Of a DNA stretch of 64,000 bases, positions 45,184-55,373 are shown piece after piece; the first letter of the stretch is position 1; the number at the start of each line of letters is the position of its first letter. Source of the stretch: Thermopetrobacter sp. TC1 (lineage in GTDB: Bacteria > Pseudomonadota > Alphaproteobacteria > Rhizobiales > Aestuariivirgaceae); the NCBI RefSeq assembly GCF_000746275.1, contig NZ_KN050829.1, positions 175,827 through 239,826 on the forward strand, in the 5' to 3' direction. The notes under the pieces were generated by a model. The model made no database searches. It was not told the origin of the DNA and worked only from the letters and a program-made list of their open reading frames with translations. The translations under genes and the position numbers were made by a program.

Positions 45184-46019
45184 CCGCGGAACAGGAAAAG
45201 ATGCGGCCAAATCCTCCGGCCAGCCTGCGCGAGAAGGTGCACGAGGCCCTCTTTGACATCTCCTCGCGCAACGGCAAGCGCGTGGCGCTGATCATTCAGG
45301 CGCTGATCCTGCTTTCCGTTTTCTCCATATCGCTCGGAACATTCCAGAATCTCCCAAACAACATCAAGAATCTCCTTCATACCCTTGATTTGATTATCGT
45401 TTATTCCTTCACCATAGAGTTTGTTCTCCGGGTGTGGGTGGCGCGGGACCGCTTGAGTTATCTCTTCTCCCCCTGGGGGCTGATCGATGCCCTGGCCGTG
45501 GTGCCCTACTGGCTCGTTGGTGCCGATGTGCTCGCCGTGCGTGCCTTTCGCTTGCTGCGCATCGTGCATGTCTTGCGCTTCTCACGGGCGGCCAGGGCGC
45601 TTGAGCATTTTTCCCACGCCTGGCGTCTCGTGCGGCATGAAATCCGCATGTTTCTCGGTATGTCGCTGATCTTTCTCTACCTCGTCGCGCTCGGCATCTG
45701 GCATTTCGAACACGCCGCCCAGCCCGAGAAATATGCCAACATCTTCGATGCCCTCTGGTGGGCGGTGGTCTCGTTGACCACCGTCGGCTATGGCGATGTC
45801 TATCCCGTCACCGTCGGCGGGCGGCTGTTCACCATGCTGGTGCTGTTCGTCGGCATCGGCATCGTCGCCGTGCCCTCCGGTCTTCTGGCCTCCGCCTTTC
45901 ACGAGATCCGCCGCGAGGAACTCCTGCGTGCGCAAGGCGATGCGGCGCACATGCCGGATGAACCGGTGAAAGAGGATGAAAGGCGCGCCAGAAAGAACGA
46001 TCCCGGCGCGAAGGAATGA
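45180..46019 (+). CDS. Voltage-gated-like potassium channel (ion transporter family)
   Basis: A 279-residue membrane protein with six membrane helices: S1 (VALIIQALILLSVFSISL), an S4-like helix with spaced arginines (AFRLLRIVHVLRFSRAARAL) and the pore with selectivity filter TTVGYGDVYPVTVGG at about residue 200. The charged C-terminal tail of about 45 residues is cytoplasmic. It is a Kv-like bacterial channel or Kch relative. Translationally coupled to anmK, with no obvious functional link. Confidence 0.92.
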   Translation: MTAEQEKMRPNPPASLREKVHEALFDISSRNGKRVALIIQALILLSVFSISLGTFQNLPNNIKNLLHTLDLIIVYSFTIEFVLRVWVARDRLSYLFSPWGLIDALAVVPYWLVGADVLAVRAFRLLRIVHVLRFSRAARALEHFSHAWRLVRHEIRMFLGMSLIFLYLVALGIWHFEHAAQPEKYANIFDALWWAVVSLTTVGYGDVYPVTVGGRLFTMLVLFVGIGIVAVPSGLLASAFHEIRREELLRAQGDAAHMPDEPVKEDERRARKNDPGAKE

Positions 46020-46059
46020 TCCGCACCGGGATGTCTGAAACATTCACGGATTTTTTCGC

Positions 46060-46100
46060 CCACCGGCACGGCGCGCTGCAATAGAGCCCGTGCCAGGTGG
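46060..46100. terminator. Shared hairpin between convergent genes
   Basis: CCACCGGCACGG pairs with CCGTGCCAGGTGG (one bulged A) between the channel gene and the convergent hydrolase. A T6 run lies just before it on the plus strand; neither strand has a good T-run after it. Confidence 0.4.
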
Positions 46101-46103
46101 CTT

Positions 46104-46763
46104 TCAGGCCACGGGCAGGCCCATCTCCTCCATGCGCCGCACCAGATAGTCGTCACACACCGCGATCAGTTCATCCCGCTTGCCTTCGAAGAAGTGATTG
46201 GCGCCGGGGATCACCACGTGATCGATGGTGATGCCCTTTTGCGTCTTCAGCTTCTTGACGAGCTTTTCCACCTCTTCCGGCGGTGTGACCTTGTCCTCCG
46301 CCCCGTTGACGAACAGGCCCGAGGTGGGGCAGGGGGCGAGGAAGGAGAAATCATAGTGCTTGGCCAGCGGCGCGATGGTGATGAAGCCCTGCACTTCCGG
46401 CCGCCGCATCAGCAGCTGCATGGAAATCCAGGAGCCGAAGGAGACACCCGCCAGCCAGCAGCTGCGCGGCTCCTTGGTGACCAGTTGCAGCCAGTCGAGC
46501 GCGGCGGCAGCATCGGCCAGCTCACCGGCGCCGTTGTCGAACAGCCCCTGCGACCGCCCCACGCCGCGGAAATTGAAGCGCAGAACGGAAAAGCCGCGGC
46601 GCACGAACATGTAATAGAGCGCATGCACGATTGGGTTGTTCATGGTGCCGCCGAACTGCGGATGCGGATGCATGATCAGGGCGATCGGCGCATTGGGGTC
46701 TTCGGCCTGATGAAACCGCCCTTCCAGACGGCCGGCCGGTCCGTTGAAAATGACCTCAGGCAT
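46104..46763 (-). CDS. Alpha/beta hydrolase (UPF0227/YfhR-like small serine hydrolase)
   Basis: A 219-residue hydrolase with nucleophile motif LAGVSFGSW at about residue 112, the oxyanion strand IALIMHPHPQFGGTMNN, FRGVGRSQG, the acid in FVNGAEDKVTPPEEVE and the histidine in IPGANHFFEGK. This group is common in alphaproteobacteria and its substrate is unknown; some annotations call it an alpha/beta-fold family hydrolase with an Fe-S-adjacent context. It is upstream of iscR but divergent from it. Confidence 0.87.
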   Translation of the reverse strand: MPEVIFNGPAGRLEGRFHQAEDPNAPIALIMHPHPQFGGTMNNPIVHALYYMFVRRGFSVLRFNFRGVGRSQGLFDNGAGELADAAAALDWLQLVTKEPRSCWLAGVSFGSWISMQLLMRRPEVQGFITIAPLAKHYDFSFLAPCPTSGLFVNGAEDKVTPPEEVEKLVKKLKTQKGITIDHVVIPGANHFFEGKRDELIAVCDDYLVRRMEEMGLPVA

Positions 46764-47011
46764 GGAGCCTCCCAGAAACCTCGCGAACCTTCCTGTGACA
46801 GACGTTCAAGCGTCTCGTGATCGTTTCCTGGCGGTGAAACGGGCCTTGTCCCCTTCGCCTGCGCCGATGGAAACAAAGCAAGGCGCGGCGAAAACATGAC
46901 CCTTCCGCCAGCTCTTATCTAGTGGATCCCGAAGAATACGCAAGGCATGCCAGAAAATGGAAGGCACAAGCCGGGCCTGGCAGGCGGGATCGGGTGCTGG
47001 TGCGGAAATAG

Positions 47012-47043
47012 TTGACTGCTTTACTCGGGTATTCTATACCCGA
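47012..47043 (+). promoter_or_regulatory. iscR promoter with overlapping palindromic operator
   Basis: TTGACT (47,012-47,017), a 17-base spacer and TATACC (47,035-47,040) make a good promoter. The palindrome TCGGGTAT-TCT-ATACCCGA (47,025-47,043) covers the spacer end and the -10, so a bound regulator would block RNA polymerase. Self-repression by the IscR-type protein encoded 350 bases downstream is the likely purpose. Confidence 0.65.
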
Positions 47044-47166
47044 TCATGAAAGAGCAAGGGCGCCCCGCGAAAGTGAGCGCTTGAGCTGATGAATGCAACC
47101 CTACACGCTTCCGCCCCCGCCGGGCAAGAGCACAGGCCTAAAAAGCGGGGCGGAAGGGTGAATTTT

Positions 47167-47210
47167 AAGGCAGCAGAAGGGCAAAATGCGGTTGGGCAGG
47201 CTGCCTTTTT
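47167..47210 (+). terminator. Terminator-like hairpin inside the iscR leader
   Basis: AAGGCAGC (47,167-47,174) pairs with GCTGCCTT (47,200-47,207) and is followed by more Ts. It lies about 160 bases into the leader, before iscR. A second GC stem (GCCCGGCC/GGCCGGGC) follows near 47,240-47,270. The 46,764-47,392 gap holds no convincing gene besides these. Confidence 0.45.
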
Positions 47211-47392
47211 GCGCCGCTTGCTGATCTTGGGGGTAAGTTGCGCCCGGCCGGTTCGGATGATGGCCGGGCATGATGCCCCTGCAAGGGCGTGCGGTCGGCT
47301 TTGCGTAAGGCGCATGAAGGGGGGCTGACAGGGAGGAAGGCCCGCAAAGGCTGCGGATCGTGTGAGCGGGTGCGAGTGCGAGGAGGCGCGAG

Positions 47393-47866
47393 ATGAAGCT
47401 GTCGACCAAGGGACGCTATGCGGTCATGGCCATGGCCGACATCGCCAGCCGGCATACGGACAAGCCTGTATCTCTGGCCGAAATCGCCGCCAGCCAGAAC
47501 ATCTCTCAGGAATATCTCGAGCAGCTCTTTTCGCGCCTGCGCAAGGCGGGGCTTGTCACCTCGGTGCGCGGCCCCGGCGGCGGCTATCGTCTGGCCCGCG
47601 ATCCGGACGAGATCTTCATCAGCGACATCATATCCGCTGCCGATGAACCCCTCTCCGTCACACGCTGCCCGGACGGCGATGGCGTGCAGGGCTGTCAGAA
47701 CGGCGAGGCCTGCATCACTCATGAGCTGTGGTCGTCCCTGCGCCGGCAGATCTGGGGCTTTCTCTCTTCCGTGACCCTGGGCGACGTTGTGGAGAAACGC
47801 AATCTCGCCCTGGCGGCGGAAGTGCGGCGGAGCACGGCCATGCCGCCGCGCGTGGCGCGGGGATGA
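47393..47866 (+). CDS. iscR: Rrf2-family iron-sulfur regulator IscR
   Basis: A 157-residue winged-helix regulator: MKLSTKGRYAVMAMADIA, the recognition region ISQEYLEQLFSRLRKAGLV and wing RGPGGGYRLA. Cluster ligands are present: three cysteines with spacing C-x8-C-x5-C, then C-I-T-H, whose His fits the fourth ligand of IscR. The first spacing is longer than the usual x5. It heads the suf operon and probably senses Fe-S status to set suf expression through the operator at 47,025. Confidence 0.93.
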   Translation: MKLSTKGRYAVMAMADIASRHTDKPVSLAEIAASQNISQEYLEQLFSRLRKAGLVTSVRGPGGGYRLARDPDEIFISDIISAADEPLSVTRCPDGDGVQGCQNGEACITHELWSSLRRQIWGFLSSVTLGDVVEKRNLALAAEVRRSTAMPPRVARG

Positions 47867-47938
47867 GCGATAGAGGCGCATCCTGACAGGCGAACAGGCC
47901 CGCCAATCGTCGAAGTGTGTGGAGCAACCAAAGGCGTC

Positions 47939-49084
47939 ATGACCCGAAGCGTGCGCGCATATCTGGACTGGAACGCCACCGCGCCCTTAAGCGCGGCGGC
48001 GCAGGCCGCCATGCGCGCCGTCTGGGAAGAAGGGCCCCTCAATCCTTCCGCCCGCCACCGGGCCGGACAAAGGGCGCGCGCCATCATCGAGGAAGCGCGC
48101 GAGACCATGGCCACACACCTTGGCTGCCGGCCTGAGGAAATCATTTTCACCTCCGGCGGCACGGAATCGGCCAATCTCGCCGTCAAGGGCGCGCCGGTTG
48201 CGCGCTATCTGGTCTCGTTCATGGAGCATCCCGCCGTCATGCGCCCGGCCAAGGCATCCGGCCGCCCGGTTTCTCTCATCGAGGTGGATGAAAACGGCAT
48301 TGTCGATCTCAATGCGCTAAGCCGGCATCTCGTGGCTGATGCGGCGGATGATGCACCGGCGCTCGTCTGCCTCATGCGCGCCAGCAACGAAACCGGCGTG
48401 ATCGAGCCGGTTCATCAGGCTGTGGACATCGCCCGGGAGCACGGCGCGCTCATTTTCTGCGATGCGGTGCAGGCCGTGGGCAAGATCCCGGTGGATTTCG
48501 CCGATCTCGGCGTGGACATGCTGGCGCTCTCTGCCCACAAGTTCGGCGGCCCGCAGGGGACAGGCGCCCTGATCGTGCGCGAGGGCGTGGAGCTTGAGCC
48601 TCTGTTGCACGGCGGCGGTCAGGAGCGCAGGCGCCGCTCCGGCACCGAAAATGTCGCCGCCATCGCCGGCATGGCCGCAGCCCTTGCCGAAGTGTGCGAA
48701 AACATGGCGGAAAAGGCCAAGCGGCTTTCCGCCCTGCGCGATGAGCTGGAGGCGGGCATCCGCGCCCTTCTGCCTGAGGCGGTCATCTTTTCTAAAGATG
48801 CGCCGCGTGTGCCGGGCACGTGCTATTTCGCCCATCCTGCCTGGGATGCACAGACGGCCTTGATGCATTTTGACCTCGACGGCATTGCCGTTTCCGCCGG
48901 TTCCGCCTGTCATGCCGGCAAGGGCGAGGTTTCGCGCGCGCTCATCGCCATGGGCGTTCCGCGCGATCTGGCCAAACGGGCCATTCGCGTGTCCATGGGG
49001 CCGGGCACCGGCAAGGAGGATATCGCGCTCTTCCTGCACAGCCTGGAGAAGCTGGCGCGGCGGTTGAAACGCAGCGCGGCATGA
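47939..49084 (+). CDS. Class I cysteine desulfurase (IscS/NifS-like)
   Basis: PLP enzyme that takes sulfur from cysteine. 381 residues from the ATG at 47,939, just before YLDWNATAPLS, the class's opening strand. The PLP lysine is in ALSAHKFGGPQGTG, and the catalytic cysteine in VSAGSACHAGKGEVSRAL. It is the second gene of the iscR-suf operon; SufS, the class II enzyme, is encoded 4 kb downstream in the same operon. Two desulfurases in one suf operon are common in alphaproteobacteria. Confidence 0.92.
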   Translation: MTRSVRAYLDWNATAPLSAAAQAAMRAVWEEGPLNPSARHRAGQRARAIIEEARETMATHLGCRPEEIIFTSGGTESANLAVKGAPVARYLVSFMEHPAVMRPAKASGRPVSLIEVDENGIVDLNALSRHLVADAADDAPALVCLMRASNETGVIEPVHQAVDIAREHGALIFCDAVQAVGKIPVDFADLGVDMLALSAHKFGGPQGTGALIVREGVELEPLLHGGGQERRRRSGTENVAAIAGMAAALAEVCENMAEKAKRLSALRDELEAGIRALLPEAVIFSKDAPRVPGTCYFAHPAWDAQTALMHFDLDGIAVSAGSACHAGKGEVSRALIAMGVPRDLAKRAIRVSMGPGTGKEDIALFLHSLEKLARRLKRSAA

Positions 49085-49147
49085 CAGGGCAGGGCGGCTT
49101 GGCGCGGATGTGAAGACATACCCAACACGGAATTCGGGAACGGAAAC

Positions 49148-50611
<1,464 letters not shown>

Positions 50612-50728
50612 TCTATGTCTTCCCGTGGAACTGCCGGGGGCTCGGGGCGCACATGCATGATGGTGTCGCATGAGATGTAGGCCCCTGCGGCAGAATGACG
50701 GATCGGAACGAAGTTGAAAGGATGAACC

Positions 50729-51511
50729 ATGTTGCTTGAGGTGAAGGATCTGCGGGCTGTCGTGCGCCCGGAAGACGAAAACGAGGAGGACGCCGGCGTG
50801 CGCGAGATTCTGAAGGGGCTTTCCCTGTCCATCGCGTCGGGCGAGGTGCATGCCATCATGGGCCCCAACGGCTCCGGCAAGAGCACCTTCTCCCATGTTC
50901 TGGCCGGCAAGCCCGGTTATGAGGTCACGGACGGCACCGTGCAGTTCAAGGGCGAGGATCTGCTGGCGCTGGAGCCGGAAGAGCGCGCGGCCAGGGGGCT
51001 GTTCCTGGCCTTTCAGTATCCGGTGGAGATCCCGGGCGTGCCCTATATGCAGTTTCTCAAGGTGGCGCTGAATGCCCAGCGCAAGCTGCGGGGCGAGGAG
51101 GAGCTCTCCACGCCGGATTTCATGCGCCTCATTCGTGAGAAGACGCAACAGCTCGGCATTCCCATGGACATGCTGCGCCGTGCGGTGAACGTCGGCTTCT
51201 CCGGCGGCGAGAAGAAGCGCATGGAAGTGTTGCAGATGGCCGTTCTGCAGCCGAGCCTGTGCATTCTCGACGAGATCGATTCCGGCCTCGACATTGACGC
51301 GCTGAAAATCGTGGCCGATGGGGTCAATGCCCTGCGCAGCGAGGATCGCGGCTTTCTGCTCATCACCCACTATCAGCGCCTGCTCGATTACATCGAGCCC
51401 GATCATGTGCATGTCATGGTGAGGGGCCGCATCGTCCGCTCCGGCGGCCGCGAGCTTGCGCTGGAGCTGGAGCGCGAGGGCTATGCCGCCTATCAGGAGG
51501 CGGCTGCGTGA
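50729..51511 (+). CDS. sufC: Suf complex ATPase SufC
   Basis: ABC-type ATPase that drives the SufBD scaffold; cytoplasmic. 260 residues. Walker A is GPNGSGKSTFSHVLAG, the SufC-specific region AFQYPVEIPGVPYMQFL, the signature NVGFSGGEKKRMEVLQMA and Walker B CILDEIDSGLDIDALK, with ITHYQRLLDYI as the H-loop. It has an 11-residue acidic insert (PEDENEEDAGV) after the first strand that is not universal. A GC palindrome separates it from sufD. Confidence 0.97.
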   Translation: MLLEVKDLRAVVRPEDENEEDAGVREILKGLSLSIASGEVHAIMGPNGSGKSTFSHVLAGKPGYEVTDGTVQFKGEDLLALEPEERAARGLFLAFQYPVEIPGVPYMQFLKVALNAQRKLRGEEELSTPDFMRLIREKTQQLGIPMDMLRRAVNVGFSGGEKKRMEVLQMAVLQPSLCILDEIDSGLDIDALKIVADGVNALRSEDRGFLLITHYQRLLDYIEPDHVHVMVRGRIVRSGGRELALELEREGYAAYQEAAA

Positions 51512-51530
51512 GCATGCGGCTTCTTCCCGC

Positions 51531-51570
51531 GTCATGCCGGGCCTGTCCCGGCATCCGGGCCGGCAATGAC
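51531..51570. repeat. Palindromic intergenic repeat between sufC and sufD
   Basis: GTCATGCCGGGCCTGTCCCGG...CCGGCAATGAC is a near-palindrome of the same kind as the GTCATTG...CCCGGGATCCCGG unit at 3.8 and 41.5 kb. It lies in the 113-bp sufC-sufD spacer and could affect mRNA stability within the operon. Confidence 0.55.
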
Positions 51571-51624
51571 GGAGCGAGAAGCAAGACCGGAAAGAATGAA
51601 CGGAACTGAAGGACACACAAGGTC

Positions 51625-52923
51625 ATGACCAGACCGATCACCAAACTGGGGGCGGAAAAGACCTGGCGCGAGGCCTTCACCGGCTTTGCGGCCGCGCCCG
51701 CCTGGCTTGCGCCGCAGCGCAAACAGGCCTTTCAGCGCTTTGAGGAGAAGGGCCTGCCCACGCCCCGCACCGAGGACTGGCGCTGGAGCGATATCCATCG
51801 CCATCTCAACGAGTCCTTCCCGCCCCTCACCGGTGGCGAGAAAGGCGGCGATGTCGGAGATGTGCTCGCTGCCCAGCCCTTCGCCGCCGTTGATGCCCAT
51901 CTGCTCGTCTTTGTCGATGGCCGGCTGGACCGCAAGGCCTCGCGTATCGGCAGCGAAGAGGGCTTGAGCATCCTTTCCCTCGCCGAGACGGAAAGCATGC
52001 CGGCCTGGGCCGATGCCGCCCTCAGCGCGGGCGAGGATGCCATTGACCTGCTCAATCTCATCTATGTCACCGATGGCGCCTTGATCCATGTCGCGGAAGG
52101 GGTGGCGCTCAAACGCCCCGTCGTCATCGTCAATGTTGCCACCGCGCCGGGGCGCAGCATGGCTCTGCGCCATGTGATCCGCCTGGAAAAGGGGGCGCGC
52201 CTGTCGCTCTATGAGGTGCAGGCCGGCGGCGGGCACAATGTCTCCCTGCAGGCCACCGTGGCCGATCTCGCAGAGGAAGCGGAACTTGTGCGCATTCAGG
52301 TGGCGGGCCGGGATGATGAGGCCATTACCTTTGCCAACCTGCAGGCGCGGGTGGCCTCACACGCCGCACTGAAGGATCTCACCGTCATTCACGGCGGCCG
52401 CCTGCACCGGCAGCAGGATTTCGTCGATCTTGCCGGGGAGGGGGCCGAGACCGAGGTCAATGCCGCCTATCTTTTGCGCCATGCCCAGCATGCCGACACC
52501 CGTCTTGTCGTCAATCATCTCGTGCCGCACGGCACCTCGCGCGAGACCTTCAAGTGCGTGATGGACGATCAGGCCCGCGGCGCCTTTCAGGGGCGCATTC
52601 ACGTCGCCCCCGGCGCGCAGAAGACGGATGGCCAGATGGCCGCGCATGGGCTTCTGCTTGGCGAAATGGCGGAGTTCGATGCCAAGCCGGAGCTGGAGAT
52701 CTATGCCGATGACGTCATCTGCGCCCATGGCGCCACCGCCGGCGCGCTGGATGAGGAACAGCTGTTCTATCTCAGGGCCCGCGGCATTCCGCTTGCGCAG
52801 GCGCGCGCCATGCTCATTGCCGCCTTCGTGGCCGAGACCTTCGATGCGATCGAGGATGAGACCGTGCGCAATGCCTTGCAGGCCCTGGCGCAGAACTGGC
52901 TGGTGGGGGAGGCGGCGGCATGA
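51625..52923 (+). CDS. sufD: Fe-S cluster assembly protein SufD
   Basis: Non-catalytic partner of SufB in the SufBC2D complex. 432 residues: the N-terminal GLPTPRTEDWRWSD helix region, the beta-helix core with VEINVAYL-like strands (here TEVNAAYLLRHAQHADTRLVVNH), and the ending EIYADDVICAHGATAGALDEEQLFYLRARGI, which holds the conserved His of the SufB-SufD interface. After the stop is a degraded repeat, then sufS. Confidence 0.96.
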   Translation: MTRPITKLGAEKTWREAFTGFAAAPAWLAPQRKQAFQRFEEKGLPTPRTEDWRWSDIHRHLNESFPPLTGGEKGGDVGDVLAAQPFAAVDAHLLVFVDGRLDRKASRIGSEEGLSILSLAETESMPAWADAALSAGEDAIDLLNLIYVTDGALIHVAEGVALKRPVVIVNVATAPGRSMALRHVIRLEKGARLSLYEVQAGGGHNVSLQATVADLAEEAELVRIQVAGRDDEAITFANLQARVASHAALKDLTVIHGGRLHRQQDFVDLAGEGAETEVNAAYLLRHAQHADTRLVVNHLVPHGTSRETFKCVMDDQARGAFQGRIHVAPGAQKTDGQMAAHGLLLGEMAEFDAKPELEIYADDVICAHGATAGALDEEQLFYLRARGIPLAQARAMLIAAFVAETFDAIEDETVRNALQALAQNWLVGEAAA

Positions 52924-52933
52924 CCTCACCCGC

Positions 52934-53013
52934 CGTCACTCCGGTGAAAGCCAAAACCTTCAGGCCGCGAAGGCATGCGTTCACAGTAAGAGATAGGCTT
53001 TTGCCGGCATGAC
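52934..53013. repeat. Degraded core of the dispersed hairpin repeat inside the suf operon
   Basis: The segment aligns with the core of the repeat at 60.2 kb: CGTCACTCCGGTGAAAGCC, AGGCCGCGAAGGCATGCGTT and GCTTTTGCCGGCATGAC keep order and spacing, but the hairpin arms have decayed and no terminal repeats or 9-bp flanks remain. It lies in the 128-bp sufD-sufS spacer. Confidence 0.5.
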
Positions 53014-53051
53014 GGGATGGCCGGGATGACGAGAGTTGAGTGGATTTTGAC

Positions 53052-54308
53052 ATGACCGAACAGATGACGAAAAAGCAGGCGGCGGCGATGGAATACGACG
53101 TGAACCGCATCCGTGCCGATTTTCCCATTCTATCGCGCACGGTGCATGGCAAGCCGCTCGTTTATCTGGACAACGGCGCCTCCGCCCAGAAGCCGCAATG
53201 CGTCATTGACGCCATCTCTCGCGCCTATGCGGAGGAATATGCCAACGTTCACCGCGGCCTGCATTTTCTCTCCAACCTGGCCACCGATCGTTTCGAGGCC
53301 GCGCGCGAGACCGTGCGCGCCTTTCTCAACGCCGCCAGTGCGGAAGAGATCGTCTTTACCCGCAACGCCACGGAAGCCATCAACCTTGTCGCCTACAGCT
53401 TCGGCCAGGCCTTCATTGATGAAGGCGATGAGATCATCGTCTCGCTGCTGGAGCATCACTCCAACATCGTGCCCTGGCATTTTCACCGGGAGCGCGCCGG
53501 CGCGGTGCTGAAATGGATCCCGGTGGATGATGACGGCCAGATCATTCTGGAGGAATACGAAAAGCTCTTCACGCCGCGCACCAAAATCGTCGCCATCACC
53601 CACATGTCCAACGCGCTGGGCACCATCCCGCCGGTGAGAGAGGTCATCCGCATAGCCCATGCGCATGGCGTGCCCGTGCTCGTGGATGGTTCGCAGGCGG
53701 CGGTGCATCTGCCGGTGGATGTTCAGGCACTCGATGCCGATTTCTATGTCTTCACCGGTCACAAGACCTATGGGCCCACGGGCATCGGCGTTCTCTACGG
53801 CAAGCGTGAATGGCTTGAAAAGCTGCCTCCCTTCCTCGGCGGTGGCGAGATGGTGGGGGAGGTGAGCACCGAGGCCATCGACTATGCCGATCCGCCCCAT
53901 CGTTTCGAGGCCGGCACGCCGCCCATCGTGCAGGCCATTGGCCTGGCGGAGGCGCTGAAATACATGGATAGCATCGGGCGCGATCGCATCGCCGCCCATG
54001 AGGCAACATTGCTGGCCTATGCCACGGAGCGGCTTTCGGCCATTGAGGACCTGCGCATCATCGGCACGGCGAAGGACAAGGGCGCCATTGTCTCCTTCGA
54101 GCTCAAGGGCGTACATGCCCATGACCTTTCGCATGTCATCGACCGCTATGGTGTTGCCGTGCGCGCCGGCACCCATTGCGCCCAGCCCATTCTGCAGCGT
54201 TTCGGCGTCACCAGCACCTGCCGCGCCAGTTTCGCCATGTACAACACGCTTGAAGAGGTGGACGCCCTGGCCGAAGCGATTGAAAAGGCGAAAACCTTCT
54301 TTATGTGA
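53052..54308 (+). CDS. sufS: Class II cysteine desulfurase SufS
   Basis: PLP-dependent sulfur donor for the Suf scaffold. 418 residues from the ATG at 53,052; a GTG four codons earlier is in frame. It has YLDNGASAQKP, RNATEAINLVAYSF, the PLP lysine in YVFTGHKTYGPTGIGVLYG and the active cysteine in VRAGTHCAQPILQRFG. No sufE gene is adjacent in the operon, so the sulfur acceptor is encoded elsewhere or is another protein. Confidence 0.97.
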   Translation: MTEQMTKKQAAAMEYDVNRIRADFPILSRTVHGKPLVYLDNGASAQKPQCVIDAISRAYAEEYANVHRGLHFLSNLATDRFEAARETVRAFLNAASAEEIVFTRNATEAINLVAYSFGQAFIDEGDEIIVSLLEHHSNIVPWHFHRERAGAVLKWIPVDDDGQIILEEYEKLFTPRTKIVAITHMSNALGTIPPVREVIRIAHAHGVPVLVDGSQAAVHLPVDVQALDADFYVFTGHKTYGPTGIGVLYGKREWLEKLPPFLGGGEMVGEVSTEAIDYADPPHRFEAGTPPIVQAIGLAEALKYMDSIGRDRIAAHEATLLAYATERLSAIEDLRIIGTAKDKGAIVSFELKGVHAHDLSHVIDRYGVAVRAGTHCAQPILQRFGVTSTCRASFAMYNTLEEVDALAEAIEKAKTFFM

Positions 54309-54363
54309 ACAGGCAAAAAAACGGAACGGGAAGCGCAAGGCAATAGAAGGACAGGACGGCCCC

Positions 54364-55308
54364 ATGAGCAGCGAGGGTGAACATCGCGAAGCGGCACCGC
54401 CGCGCCGCCCCTTGAGCCGCGAGGAGCGCGAGGCCATGAAGCGCGAGCTGAAGGCCCAGCTGCGCGCCTATGTGGATGCGCTGAAAGAACAGATGCTCGG
54501 CCGCAACGATGGGGCCCGTCCCGATCTTGAGGAGGCCATGGCCCGCGCCGAAGAGGAGGTGGCGCGCAAAATGGCGCAGGCGAAAGAAGCTGCAGCCCAG
54601 AGACAAAAGGTTTCCGTTGCTCAGGCAGCTCATAGAGGCGCGGCCTCACAGACGAGACAGCAGGGGCAGGCGGCACAGGCACCTGCGCAATCCTCCGGAG
54701 GGATACTGGCGGCCATTGCCGCTGCAGCGAAAAAGGCGGACGGAACCGAAACGATGAAAGAGATGACCAAGGAGACCCAGCAGGAGGCGGCCCCCGCCGC
54801 GAAAGCCGATGAGGCAGGAAACGAGGCGGGGCGGGATGTTCTCTCTGTGGCCAGCCCGGCGCAGAAGGATCAGGAAACCGAAGCTTCAGCACCGGCGCAG
54901 GCACAGGCGGAGGCCTCCACCGATGCGTCGGAAGAGGATCAGAAAGGCGAAGGCGAAAAGCGCAAGGAGCCTGCGGCGGCATCCGCCATTCCCAAAGAGG
55001 AACTAGAGCGCCTCACCCGCGATATCATCGCCGCGCTCAAGACCGTCTACGATCCGGAAATCCCGGTGGACATCTACGAGCTCGGCCTCGTCTATCGCAT
55101 TGATATTTCGGACGATCGCGTTGTCACCATCGACATGACGCTGACCGCGCCCGGCTGTCCAGTGGCGGGCGACATGCCCGGCTGGGTGCAGAAGGCGGTA
55201 TCGGAAGTGGAAGGGGTGAAGGACGTGAAGGTGAACCTCGTGTTCGATCCGCCCTGGGATATGTCGCGCATGTCCGATGAGGCCAGGCTTGCGCTGAACA
55301 TGTTCTGA
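54364..55308 (+). CDS. sufT: SufT-like MIP18/DUF59 protein with a long low-complexity N-terminus
   Basis: The C-terminal 110 residues are a clear SufT/DUF59 domain: LKTVYDPEIPVDIYELGLVY, then VTIDMTLTAPGCPVAGDMPGW with the conserved Cys, and VNLVFDPPWDMSRMSDEARL. SufT helps Fe-S protein maturation. The first about 200 residues are a Lys/Glu/Ala/Gln-rich helical and disordered region with no family match; typical SufT proteins are only 100-180 residues. The ATG at 54,364 fits since sufS ends 55 bases upstream. Same operon, followed by sufA. Confidence 0.9.
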   Translation: MSSEGEHREAAPPRRPLSREEREAMKRELKAQLRAYVDALKEQMLGRNDGARPDLEEAMARAEEEVARKMAQAKEAAAQRQKVSVAQAAHRGAASQTRQQGQAAQAPAQSSGGILAAIAAAAKKADGTETMKEMTKETQQEAAPAAKADEAGNEAGRDVLSVASPAQKDQETEASAPAQAQAEASTDASEEDQKGEGEKRKEPAAASAIPKEELERLTRDIIAALKTVYDPEIPVDIYELGLVYRIDISDDRVVTIDMTLTAPGCPVAGDMPGWVQKAVSEVEGVKDVKVNLVFDPPWDMSRMSDEARLALNMF

Positions 55309-55373
55309 GCCTCTTTTGCCTTAAAGCGCAAGCCCGGGCCCTTGGGCCGACAGCATCATGATTGGAGGTAGAT

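Noticed and set aside
47089..47328. 79-codon frame in the iscR leader
   Set aside because: No clear ribosome site, no family likeness, and it runs through the terminator-like stem; could still be a leader peptide but I cannot support it.
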